A stretch of 7,499 bases of DNA. Source: Acidobacteria bacterium CG_4_9_14_3_um_filter_49_7. GTDB lineage: Bacteria; Acidobacteriota; Holophagae; Thermotomaculales; Thermotomaculaceae. The notes beneath the pieces are model-generated. The model did not search any database. It saw only the letters and a list, made by a program, of their open reading frames with translations, and had not been told where the DNA came from. The stretch covers positions 249 to 7,747 of the forward strand of contig PFTO01000004.1 of NCBI GenBank assembly GCA_002789615.1. Reading direction: 5' to 3'. This document shows positions 1 to 6,243 of this stretch, in pieces (positions within the stretch are counted from its first letter, which is position 1; the number at the start of each line of letters is the position of its first letter). The translations under genes and the position numbers were made by a program.

Positions 1-296
1 TTACCGATCAGGGCGATGTGTACATGTACAATGCTGGTACCTTGCCCAAATCCGGTATTCTGGTCACCCTGCTGTCTGACCCGGCATTTGCTCCGACAGC
101 CGTCGACCCCACCGGGCCGACCTGGGATGGCTCTCGCCCCTTCTGGGTAATCGCGGAAGCGACGCCGACCATTGCTAACACTTGGATAGCAATTGATGGT
201 TTCGGTATGCTCGGTGACGGATCCCAGGGTCAGGGTACGCTGCCCCGCATTGACTCACCGTACTTACTTACAAGCGGGAACCTGTTTAGCAAATAA
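1..296 (+). CDS. 3' end of an unrecognised protein, partial
   Basis: The frame is open from the left edge of the window (first whole codon at position 3) and ends with TAA at 294-296, so only the last 98 residues of a larger protein are seen. The GTG at 18 and ATG at 24 are internal codons, since no ribosome binding site precedes them and the frame continues upstream. The residues are rich in Gly, Pro, Thr and aromatics, with stretches such as SRPFWVIAEATPT and WIAIDGFGMLGDGS. This composition suits a beta-rich extracellular or envelope protein. No catalytic motif, membrane segment or known domain is recognised. A strong terminator lies 26 bases after the stop, so this is the last gene of its transcription unit and is separate from the operon that follows. 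Function is unknown. Confidence 0.7.
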   Translation, partial: TDQGDVYMYNAGTLPKSGILVTLLSDPAFAPTAVDPTGPTWDGSRPFWVIAEATPTIANTWIAIDGFGMLGDGSQGQGTLPRIDSPYLLTSGNLFSK

Positions 297-321
297 TGAG
301 CGATTAACCTTAAAACAGAGG

Positions 322-346
322 GAGGGGGCATTCGCCCCCTCTTTTT
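322..346 (+). terminator. Rho-independent terminator
   Basis: A perfect 8-bp stem, GAGGGGGC (322-329) and GCCCCCTC (334-341), closes a four-base loop ATTC and is followed at once by five T (342-346). Two flanking G-T pairs could lengthen the stem. It sits 26 bases after the stop at 296 and about 40 bases before the next start, so it ends the upstream gene and isolates the lipoprotein operon. Confidence 0.93.
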
Positions 347-376
347 GTTTCAAACTCTTAATGGCGTTTACACACC

Positions 377-381
377 GGGAG
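377..381 (+). promoter_or_regulatory. Ribosome binding site deciding the lipoprotein start
   Basis: GGGAG lies six bases before the ATG at 388. It abuts the in-frame ATG at 382 with no spacing and lies downstream of the in-frame ATG at 361, which has no Shine-Dalgarno sequence. Only the ATG at 388 is well placed. Confidence 0.7.
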
Positions 382-387
382 ATGAGA

Positions 388-834
388 ATGACGGGACGTG
401 AAAGAGGGGTTGTTTTATTTGGAGTGTTCAATGTTCTATTGATCGCAGGCTGTGTGATGGTGCAGACCGGTCCGAAGGCGCTTGAAAAGCGGGTAAGGGC
501 CTTCTGGCATGCCCGTGAGACAGGGACTTATACATTTACATACGGCGGAAAACAGGTGGATTTATATAATGCTTTTCTAGCTGAAGAAACAAGAAAACAG
601 GTGACTCAGCAGCAGTATTATGGGCGGATCAATTTGAAAGTGACCAATCCCCGAATTGAGAGGATTGAATATCATACTGATGGAAAAAGGGCAACGGTGG
701 CAATTCGCTTTGACACCACCTTCCAGATTGCAAAGCTGAAGAATATTCGAATATCTGAGACCTGGATTGTGGAAAATGGGCAATGGGTGCTGCTGGACAA
801 CCCCATGCACAACCCCTTTCGGAGCGGGCAATGA
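388..834 (+). CDS. Small putative lipoprotein, possibly NTF2-like
   Basis: A protein of 148 residues starting at ATG 388, chosen because GGGAG lies six bases upstream; ATG 361 and 382 are in frame but poorly placed. The N-terminus is a lipoprotein signal: Arg residues 4 and 6, a hydrophobic stretch about 8-20, then the lipobox I-A-G-C with Cys22 as the lipidated residue. The mature part is about 125 residues: a predicted helix with ALEKRVRAFWHARETG, a helical part with DLYNAFLAEETRKQ, then strands ending in SETWIVENGQWVLLDN. Helices followed by a sheet ending in an E-T-W...G-x-W-V-L strand recall small NTF2-like/SnoaL-like domains, which bind ligands or partners and are often not enzymes; that assignment is inference. 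Its TGA overlaps the next ATG by ATGA, so it is the first gene of a coupled three-gene operon and probably works at the membrane with the two exported proteins downstream. Confidence 0.85.
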   Translation: MTGRERGVVLFGVFNVLLIAGCVMVQTGPKALEKRVRAFWHARETGTYTFTYGGKQVDLYNAFLAEETRKQVTQQQYYGRINLKVTNPRIERIEYHTDGKRATVAIRFDTTFQIAKLKNIRISETWIVENGQWVLLDNPMHNPFRSGQ

Positions 835-1244
835 ATAGAAGGATCAGAGCTACTCTCATTGCGTTGATTTTGTTTTCCTTCGTGACGGCATTGCCCGCAG
901 AAATGAATCTCCAGGTCAAGGGGAAGAGCCTTACTCCAGGTGGAGAAACAATTTTACTGAAATGGCAGGTGGAGAAACGGTCTGACGGTTATGTGTTTTA
1001 TCTGAATCATGTTGAAAGGGCGGAAATGGTTATTTCCGATGGAACGGTTGTGAAGATACGGCGACGTATCCGCTTCGCTGGAAGGGAGAAATGGATTGTT
1101 CTGAAGGATCCGCGTCAGATTGCACTGGAATTGAAATCCGGTTTTTATCCCTTTTCGGCGGTTTTGAACTATCAAAAGGGTCAGATTCGGGAAACGGTGA
1201 TGGCAACCGGCAGATTTACAGTTGAAGAGAGGGCAGTGAAATGA
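831..1244 (+). CDS. Small secreted beta-rich protein, function unknown
   Basis: A protein of 137 residues. The ATG at 831 overlaps the preceding stop (ATGA) and has GGAG at 821-824, six bases upstream and inside the previous gene. Residues 1-23 form a Sec signal peptide: basic MNRRIR, a hydrophobic core about 8-19 and a likely cleavage after ALPA (Ala23). The mature protein of about 114 residues alternates hydrophobic and polar residues (ILLKWQVEKR, GYVFYLNHVE, KWIVLKDP), which suggests a mainly beta domain, and it has no Cys and no visible catalytic motif. It carries no lipobox or second membrane segment, so it should be periplasmic or secreted. I recognise no family. Its place between a lipoprotein and a large protease-like exoprotein, with ATGA overlaps on both sides, suggests a partner, chaperone or inhibitor of the downstream protein, but this rests on context only. 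Confidence 0.85.
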   Translation: MNRRIRATLIALILFSFVTALPAEMNLQVKGKSLTPGGETILLKWQVEKRSDGYVFYLNHVERAEMVISDGTVVKIRRRIRFAGREKWIVLKDPRQIALELKSGFYPFSAVLNYQKGQIRETVMATGRFTVEERAVK

Positions 1245-3796
1245 AGCGGCCGATTCTTTACGCAGCAGTGATTGTTCTGTTTGCATCGGTTGTTTTTGCC
1301 GGCCATGAAGAGGTTTCACTGGCAAAACCGTGGAATGGTTACTGGTGGCCAATGTTTGAAGGGGCACTGGCAACCGGTGTGGGCTACCGGGAGCATCCCT
1401 CTACGCTGGAAAAGTACGATTCCCGATTTGGACTGGATGGCAAAGCCACGGATTGGGAGCTGGCGAATCACCACAAGCCGGACGGAGCGGCGTGGAACGG
1501 ACACTGCAATGGGTGGTCGGCCGCGGCTGTGTCGGAGGTGGAACCGACAGAAACGATCAATTCAAATGGATATACCTTCTACATTGGAGATTTGAAAGGT
1601 CTCTGGACCATGTACTACCAGGGGGCAACCGGGACAATTTACAGAGGTACGGATGGTGGTTCTCTGGACCCATTGACATTTCAAACGGAGCTTCAGGCCC
1701 ATCTCCGGGATAATGGTATTCCACTCCTGATGGATTCGGATCCCACGGAAGAAGTCTGGACATGGCCCATTTACGACTACAGTATGGACTGGACAGATGA
1801 TGGGAATACTCGCCATGTTACCCTTACGGTCTGGACTTCCACGGATGGTGTCTCTCCGGATGAGGTCAGTTCTGACCGTAAAGAGTTCAATTATACCTAT
1901 GACCTTACACTGGAAGGGGGAGAGCCTGTTTCAGGTGAGTGGACAGGATACTCAATTACCTATCATCCGGATTTCTGCTGGTACCCGGAGGAGGTCCCTC
2001 CAGATAATCCTTCTGGCAATCCGTATGTGAATCAAGACAACGTCACCCTTCTGGCTCAGGGTTCATACAACAGTTCGGCCGATGATGGAGATGAGCCAAA
2101 TGACACGTTTGATGACGCAGTTCCCATGGAGGGCGGTTTTATCGGCCGTATCCTCGACGAAGACTGGTTTTCTTTACCAATAGAGCCGGAGGAGAAATTT
2201 AGCCTGAGCCTCTATTGCAACAGTCGTGTCAGTAATTCAACCAGTCCTCCGTTTTTTGCCCAGCTATTTGATGGTGCAGGATCTTATCTCGAGGATGTGG
2301 GCTTCGAACAGGCCACCCGCTATCCCAATACAACACTTACCGGTACGGATTTTATTTCTGAGTACCTGAAGATTGCGCCGTTACTGAATCACTTTTATAA
2401 TGAAAACTATCAGTTCGGAGTTGAAATGAAGAGCTATACCTCGGTGATCCACCATACCATTCCCGGAGAAACCTTCTGGGAGAATTTTGTAGTGGCGGGA
2501 TTCTGGCCGGTTACCGATAGCAAATCAATTCGAACAGAGAGTCATTATCGGGTTATTGGCGTGACGCAGGGGGCGGGTTTTGCCCTGGATCCGGGATTCG
2601 AAACCATTTCTGGAATGACTTTTCGGGATGTCCCCTTGTCTGGTGGAAATGGTACTCCAGAGTGGATCAAGTTGAATTCCCTGACAGACGAGTACCCGGT
2701 TTACAGTTTTTATCTTTCCCAGGGTGAGGGCTCCATGTCATTCATGAGAGCGGAACAGCCGGATACTGAGCTGATTCTTTCCCATGTTCCGCCACAGGTG
2801 GCGTACTGGTGGTATGGTATGGTGTTGGTAAACTCGTCCCGGTTTTATAAAGCGGCAGTAGAGGCCACACTGTATGGAGAAAATGGAGCTGAACTGGCCG
2901 TGGTCCCCATCCGCCTTGACCCTTATCAGAAGAAGGTGGGACTGTTTGAGGAGTTCTTTCCGGGCGTTTCTCAGGCAGATGTGTCTTACATCCGCTTTAA
3001 ATCCAATGAGCCGATCAACGCATCCGCGTTATACGGGACGTTGGACCACAAGGAGCTTAGCTATGTGCCGGCAGCAGGCCGTTTTGGCTGGATCGCCCCG
3101 GCGACGGCGGAGCATGCCGGCGAAGATGAACAATCTTTTTTCATTCCCTATAATCTTCTGAACTACGGAGCGGCAGGCTGGAGTGGCGTCGTGTTTGTCA
3201 CACCGGATGATGCCGCTGTTTCTGCCATCCTGAACTTCAAGTGGATAATGGATGACAACAGTTTTGCCATTAGTGACCTTTGGATTGGAAAGCATCACAA
3301 GTGGGTGGGCGTGATGGAGGATCTCGTGCCGGATGGTGTGGATCTGACTCATCTTGTGCGAATCGGTGTCACGGTTCAAAGCGGCCCGGTGACCGGTTTT
3401 TACATGACGGGAGGCCACAACAAGGGGACACTGATCTCGTTTCCCTTCCTGAAGTATTTTGGCACTGTGGATGAGCTATTTCCGTTCATTCAGCGAGATG
3501 GACTCGAAACCATCCCAGTCTATTACAATCAGAAGCCATACGCTCTTACCGGATTGCCGGTTTACGCATATGATATCAACGGATTACAGGTGGGAACTAC
3601 CAAACGAGTGGATCTCAACGCTTTTGAGTTGAAAAAATTGGACCTGAAATCCTTGTTTACGCCTGAGGAACTGGCGACAATTACTTCGGTGGAACTTTAC
3701 ACAAACAAATTTGTGGTTCCTTACGTAATTTATGAGGACCCCGACGAGGTTTACTGCGCGATTGTCCCTCCGACTCTAACCCACGGAACACAATAG
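1241..3796 (+). CDS. Secreted multidomain protein with transglutaminase-like N-terminal domain
   Basis: A protein of 851 residues. The start overlaps the previous stop (ATGA) and GAGGG at 1229-1233 gives seven-base spacing. Residues 1-20 are a Sec signal peptide cleaved after VVFA. About 30-275 resembles the transglutaminase-elicitor type of the papain/transglutaminase-like fold. It opens with PWNGYWWPMFEGAL, carries W-N-G-H-C-N-G-W at 85-92 with Cys89 as candidate nucleophile, has His192 in RHVTLTVW as candidate catalytic His, and ends near HPDFCWYP (242-249). About 280-350 is PPC-like, with EPNDTFDDA and D-E-D-W-F (306-310), a module common in secreted peptidases. Residues 350-520 are unassigned. 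From 522 to the end lie three diverged copies of a beta-sandwich-like module. The protein is probably exported, and its activity may be protein crosslinking, deamidation or proteolysis of an envelope or external target. The fold call is moderately secure, and the reaction is inferred. An alternative is an enzymatically dead adhesin-like protein. Confidence 0.88.
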   Translation: MKRPILYAAVIVLFASVVFAGHEEVSLAKPWNGYWWPMFEGALATGVGYREHPSTLEKYDSRFGLDGKATDWELANHHKPDGAAWNGHCNGWSAAAVSEVEPTETINSNGYTFYIGDLKGLWTMYYQGATGTIYRGTDGGSLDPLTFQTELQAHLRDNGIPLLMDSDPTEEVWTWPIYDYSMDWTDDGNTRHVTLTVWTSTDGVSPDEVSSDRKEFNYTYDLTLEGGEPVSGEWTGYSITYHPDFCWYPEEVPPDNPSGNPYVNQDNVTLLAQGSYNSSADDGDEPNDTFDDAVPMEGGFIGRILDEDWFSLPIEPEEKFSLSLYCNSRVSNSTSPPFFAQLFDGAGSYLEDVGFEQATRYPNTTLTGTDFISEYLKIAPLLNHFYNENYQFGVEMKSYTSVIHHTIPGETFWENFVVAGFWPVTDSKSIRTESHYRVIGVTQGAGFALDPGFETISGMTFRDVPLSGGNGTPEWIKLNSLTDEYPVYSFYLSQGEGSMSFMRAEQPDTELILSHVPPQVAYWWYGMVLVNSSRFYKAAVEATLYGENGAELAVVPIRLDPYQKKVGLFEEFFPGVSQADVSYIRFKSNEPINASALYGTLDHKELSYVPAAGRFGWIAPATAEHAGEDEQSFFIPYNLLNYGAAGWSGVVFVTPDDAAVSAILNFKWIMDDNSFAISDLWIGKHHKWVGVMEDLVPDGVDLTHLVRIGVTVQSGPVTGFYMTGGHNKGTLISFPFLKYFGTVDELFPFIQRDGLETIPVYYNQKPYALTGLPVYAYDINGLQVGTTKRVDLNAFELKKLDLKSLFTPEELATITSVELYTNKFVVPYVIYEDPDEVYCAIVPPTLTHGTQ
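2804..3769 (+). repeat. Three diverged protein modules in the exoprotein C-terminus
   Basis: Residues 522-612, 646-737 and 773-843 align with each other by eye. Copies 1 and 2 share W-x-G-[MV]-V-x-V followed by strands. All three share a K-rich turn with a following helix-like patch: QKKVGLFEEFFPG, HHKWVGVMEDLVPDG and ELKKLDLKSLFTPEE. All three then have a strand pair ending in a short aromatic or proline stretch: ALYGTLDHKELSYVP, FYMTGGHNKGTLISFP and VIYEDPDEVYCAIVPP. Similar beta modules recur at the C-termini of large bacterial exoproteins, where they probably act in binding or display. The DNA copies are too diverged to be a recent duplication. Confidence 0.65.
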
Positions 3797-3866
3797 TGCG
3801 GGTGAAAGTGCATGTGCGTGAGGGATGAAGAAGTGTTCTGTGCGCCTGCGGCGCCTATGTTCCGTG
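3782..3866 (+). other. Long inverted repeat spanning the stop codon
   Basis: CACGGAACA (3782-3790), inside the last codons of the large exoprotein gene, is perfectly complementary to TGTTCCGTG (3858-3866). After a three-base bulge, the stop codon TAG (3794-3796) can also pair with CTA (3855-3857). Directly beside that arm a small GC-rich hairpin, GCGCC-TGC-GGCGC (3842-3854), sits within the enclosed segment. No T-tract follows, so it is not a standard intrinsic terminator. It could protect the mRNA 3' end or be a remnant of a mobile repeat. Confidence 0.45.
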
Positions 3867-3905
3867 TTCTGATCGAAAAAGAATATCCGCTCTGCGAGCC
3901 GTGCT

Positions 3906-3941
3906 TTGTAATTTGTGTTGTTGTGAGCAGGTAAATTACAG
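3906..3941. repeat. Inverted repeat, possible hairpin
   Basis: TGTAATTT (3907-3914) and AAATTACA (3933-3940) are perfect 8-bp inverted arms around an 18-base loop; one flanking T-G pair (3906/3941) may extend them. The AT-rich arms could be a protein-binding site or a weak transcript hairpin. There is no following T-run on the plus strand. Confidence 0.4.
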
Positions 3942-4043
3942 AGGATAAAGAACTTCCTGATTCTTCTTGTTCTTGCTCCGGTTCCTACTCAAAGGGGGAA
4001 GCTTGAGGAGAAGGCAAGGTTGAGTGAAGAAAAGGCAAGGAAT

Positions 4044-4111
4044 GGGCAATTGATAGTCCCCTGATTTTTCTGTCCGCTACTCCTACTGAAAATAGAGAAT
4101 AGTCAATTCCC
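4044..4111. repeat. Imperfect inverted repeat near the 3' end of the minus-strand unit
   Basis: GGGCAATTGA (4044-4053) pairs with TCAATTCCC (4103-4111) with one bulged C. The sequences next to the arms also resemble each other (GATAGTCCCCTG and AATAGTCAATTCCCTG). This lies 55 to 122 bases downstream of the minus-strand stop at 4166. It may act as an extragenic stem for that transcript, but the roughly 49-base loop makes folding uncertain. Confidence 0.35.
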
Positions 4112-4165
4112 TGTCTTTTGGCCTTTTCTGAACCATCCACCATCCACGCGGCCCAATGGGTCGCT

Positions 4166-6190
4166 TCAGAGGCCCGGATCCAGCTCTGGATTGTCCAGCA
4201 ATTTCTGCAGGTTTCGCATATAGGGCGCAACTGCTGCAGCGTAGCGCTTGAAACCGGGTGTTCTTGACGCTTTCAGAAACATGGTCCAGGATTCTTTATA
4301 TTCTTTTCCGGCGTAGTAGTATTCACCCAGCTTAATCATGGGTTCTGTGAATGCTCCGTTCAACGCAATAGCATCCCTACAGAATCGGATGCCGGCTTTG
4401 TTCTTCCCACTTTGGAAACTCAATAGCCCTTTCCCGAATGCCAGCATTGCTTTTGTGTCGTCTGTAACCAGTTGTTCGGCACGAAAGGTCTTCATTTCAT
4501 GGCGAATGTGCCATTCCGTATCCCTGATATTCTTCTGTGCTGCGATCAGGTTTCCATTGTCCAGTTGAATGAGCATCAGGGTCAGTCTTGCCTGTAGTAG
4601 GCGGGGATTCTGCTGAACTGCCTGCTCCAGATATTTTTGTGCTTGGCCGAATTGTCCCTGACCGTAGTATAACTGTCCCAACTGGTTCAACAAGAGTGCC
4701 GGGTTCTTCTCAACGGTGCGAAGCCCTTCCAGTAGAGTCGCTTCAGCTTCTTTCTGCTGCCCGTTTTTCACGAGCAGACTGGAGCGAAGACCATAGCACT
4801 GGGCCTGAGGGCTGAAGAAAAGAGCCTTTCTCGCGACCGGGACGGCTTCTTCAATATGACCGGCATCTTTTAAGGCAACTGCCAGGTTATAATAGGGACG
4901 GGCCCTTTTCGGTGAATAGCTGACAGAGGATTGCCAGAGCGAAATGTCACTACTGAAATCTATATTTCGGGTAAATGTCCGCGTGCCGAGCGCCAGCAGT
5001 AAAACTGCGAAAACAATGTGCAGCGTTTTGGGTTTCCGAATCAGCACAGTAATGATTTCAACGGCAATGATGGAGAAGAAAATGGCACAAGCGTATAGGT
5101 TGCGCTCGCTTAAGGGATCAATCACCCAGGCCCCACGTCGGAGGATGAAGGAATTTGTGGGAGCAATAAGGATGAGGTAGCCCAGGTATGCGGGAAATGA
5201 CAGGGGCAGCTTCCGCCTGAAAAAAAAGAGCAGGAAACCAATTGCCAGTAGCAATGCGATGGCCATAAGTACTCTGGGAGCTATCAGGCTGTTCAGTACT
5301 GGAAGATCATGATCGATATTGAGCGCGTTGGGGAATGCGAACAGGCGCAGGGAATATGCAATGGCGTAGGTATTTGTGGCAAGGGGCTGGCTATTGAATT
5401 GATGGCTGTTCTTAACAATTACAGAGTGGATCTGAGCAAAGGGAGAGATGTTCAATGTGAAGGAAAGAACCAGCACGGCCATGAAAAGAGCGATGATTCC
5501 GCCAATTCCCATGATTATTCCTTTTCTATTTAAGGGTCGAACCCATAGATAGAGAAGGGGATAGAAAAGCACGAACACAATATACACTTCCTTGAACAGA
5601 AAAGCTGTAACAAACGATGCAAGTGAACCGGCGAAAAACGCTGCTTTTTTTCTCTGAACGTCGGATGTTAGTGTTTTCAGATATAGAAAACACCCCAGAA
5701 TGAAGAAGAAACCACCGATGCCATTGTTTCTCCCTGAAATATAGGATACGGCCTCTGTGGCAAGGGGAGATACGAGAAATAGCATGGATGCTGCCAGGGC
5801 GAACCACCGGTCGTAGATACCTTTCAGCTCCAGAAGGCGGAGCAGGAAGAAGAACAGAATAAATGCGGTAAGCACGTGGAAGGAAAGGTTCACAACTTTA
5901 TAGCCTGCCGGATTGTTGCCCCAGAGATTTTTTTCCAGGAAGAAAGAAAACCAATAGAGTGGACGGCTGTGGCGAAATTGTCTCCAATGGATCAAGGTGG
6001 AGAAGTTCTTTAGATTTGGATTGTGCTGTACATAATGGATATCATCAAATATGAAACTACCTTTCAATTCAGGCGCATATGTTACCAGGCCAATCGCCAG
6101 CATCACAAGAAGCAGCCATACCGGTTTGAATATCACGGGATGGGCTGTCTGATTTATCTGTTTCAGTTTCTTTCTTTTCCCGGCTGTCAT
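4166..6190 (-). CDS. TMTC/PMT-like GT-C membrane protein with C-terminal TPR repeats
   Basis: A protein of 674 residues starting at ATG 6190-6188, with GGAG at 6203-6200 giving nine-base spacing; an in-frame stop lies a short way upstream. A basic N-terminus (GKRKKLK) precedes a first membrane segment at about 24-40. F-D-D (48-50) in the first outside loop, FIFDDIHYVQHNPNL, is the acidic motif typical of GT-C glycosyltransferases of the TMTC family. Further family hallmarks are SRPLYWFSF (75-83), PLATEAVSYISGRNN (142-156) and SERNLYACAIF (361-371). About ten or more hydrophobic segments run to residue 400. Residues 429-646 hold about five or six TPR-like units, such as LGQLYYGQGQFGQAQKYLEQ. 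Relatives use lipid-linked sugars to glycosylate proteins outside the cytoplasm. Donor and target here are unknown, and catalysis is inferred. It follows an alpha-solenoid gene on the same strand. Confidence 0.88.
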   Translation of the reverse strand: MTAGKRKKLKQINQTAHPVIFKPVWLLLVMLAIGLVTYAPELKGSFIFDDIHYVQHNPNLKNFSTLIHWRQFRHSRPLYWFSFFLEKNLWGNNPAGYKVVNLSFHVLTAFILFFFLLRLLELKGIYDRWFALAASMLFLVSPLATEAVSYISGRNNGIGGFFFILGCFLYLKTLTSDVQRKKAAFFAGSLASFVTAFLFKEVYIVFVLFYPLLYLWVRPLNRKGIIMGIGGIIALFMAVLVLSFTLNISPFAQIHSVIVKNSHQFNSQPLATNTYAIAYSLRLFAFPNALNIDHDLPVLNSLIAPRVLMAIALLLAIGFLLFFFRRKLPLSFPAYLGYLILIAPTNSFILRRGAWVIDPLSERNLYACAIFFSIIAVEIITVLIRKPKTLHIVFAVLLLALGTRTFTRNIDFSSDISLWQSSVSYSPKRARPYYNLAVALKDAGHIEEAVPVARKALFFSPQAQCYGLRSSLLVKNGQQKEAEATLLEGLRTVEKNPALLLNQLGQLYYGQGQFGQAQKYLEQAVQQNPRLLQARLTLMLIQLDNGNLIAAQKNIRDTEWHIRHEMKTFRAEQLVTDDTKAMLAFGKGLLSFQSGKNKAGIRFCRDAIALNGAFTEPMIKLGEYYYAGKEYKESWTMFLKASRTPGFKRYAAAVAPYMRNLQKLLDNPELDPGL

Positions 6191-6243
6191 TGCTGTGAGC
6201 TCCGACTCAAGACAGGGTTAAGGTCAGATGATGCCATCTTCAT
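6187..6243 (-). CDS. Possible 18-residue mini-ORF coupling its two neighbours
   Basis: This frame reads MKMASSDLNPVLSRSSQQ. Its ATG (6243-6241) overlaps the TGA of the upstream solenoid gene as ATGA, and its TGA (6189-6187) overlaps the ATG of the downstream GT-C gene as ATGA. It therefore fills the whole gap between the two genes. AGGA at 6250-6247 is only three bases from the first ATG but nine from the second in-frame ATG (6237). The peptide is polar with no motif or membrane segment, so a role as a translation relay is more likely than a functional peptide. Chance is a real alternative, since the downstream gene has its own GGAG. Confidence 0.35.
   Translation of the reverse strand: MKMASSDLNPVLSRSSQQ

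Larger units (their letters stand above)
3797..4165. other. Convergent intergenic region without a convincing gene
   Basis: This stretch separates two convergent transcription units. It has no open frame with a good start, ribosome binding site and protein-like composition. It contains GTGTTCTG twice (3833-3840 and 3864-3871), AAGGCAAGG twice with a 21-base period (4011-4019 and 4032-4040), a doubled 7-mer CCATCCA (4133-4146), and the inverted repeats listed separately. No hairpin with a T-tail is visible on either strand, so how the two units are terminated is unclear. The repeat-rich, non-coding character would suit a region of decayed extragenic repeats. Confidence 0.6.

Noticed and set aside
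18..296. A complete 92-residue gene starting at GTG 18
   Set aside because: The frame is open to the left edge and no ribosome binding site precedes position 18, so this is the tail of a longer gene.
345..372. A promoter with TTGTTT (345-350) and TTTACA (367-372), 16-base spacing
   Set aside because: The -10 match is poor and the -35 falls within the terminator's T-tract, so it is no better than chance, although the operon must have a promoter nearby.
193..387. Longer starts for the lipoprotein frame (193, 361 or 382)
   Set aside because: The 193 start would run through the previous gene's end and the strong terminator; 361 has no ribosome binding site and 382 abuts the GGGAG with no spacing. 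The ATG at 388 alone has proper spacing and puts the signal peptide at the N-terminus.
954..1373. A 139-codon minus-strand frame opposite the secreted-protein genes
   Set aside because: It lies antisense to two well supported coupled genes, has no ribosome binding site and its Cys/His/Gln-rich residues look like an antisense shadow.
3029..3418. A 129-codon minus-strand frame inside the large exoprotein gene
   Set aside because: It is fully antisense to a well supported domain-bearing gene, with no independent start signal or recognisable protein features.
4185..4200. Inverted repeat ATCCAG-CT-CTGGAT as a terminator
   Set aside because: It is inside the last codons of the GT-C gene, has only a two-base loop and no T-run follows on either strand.
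3985..4230. An 81-codon minus-strand frame in the convergent gap
   Set aside because: It overlaps the end of the GT-C gene in another frame, lacks a credible start and has shadow-like composition.
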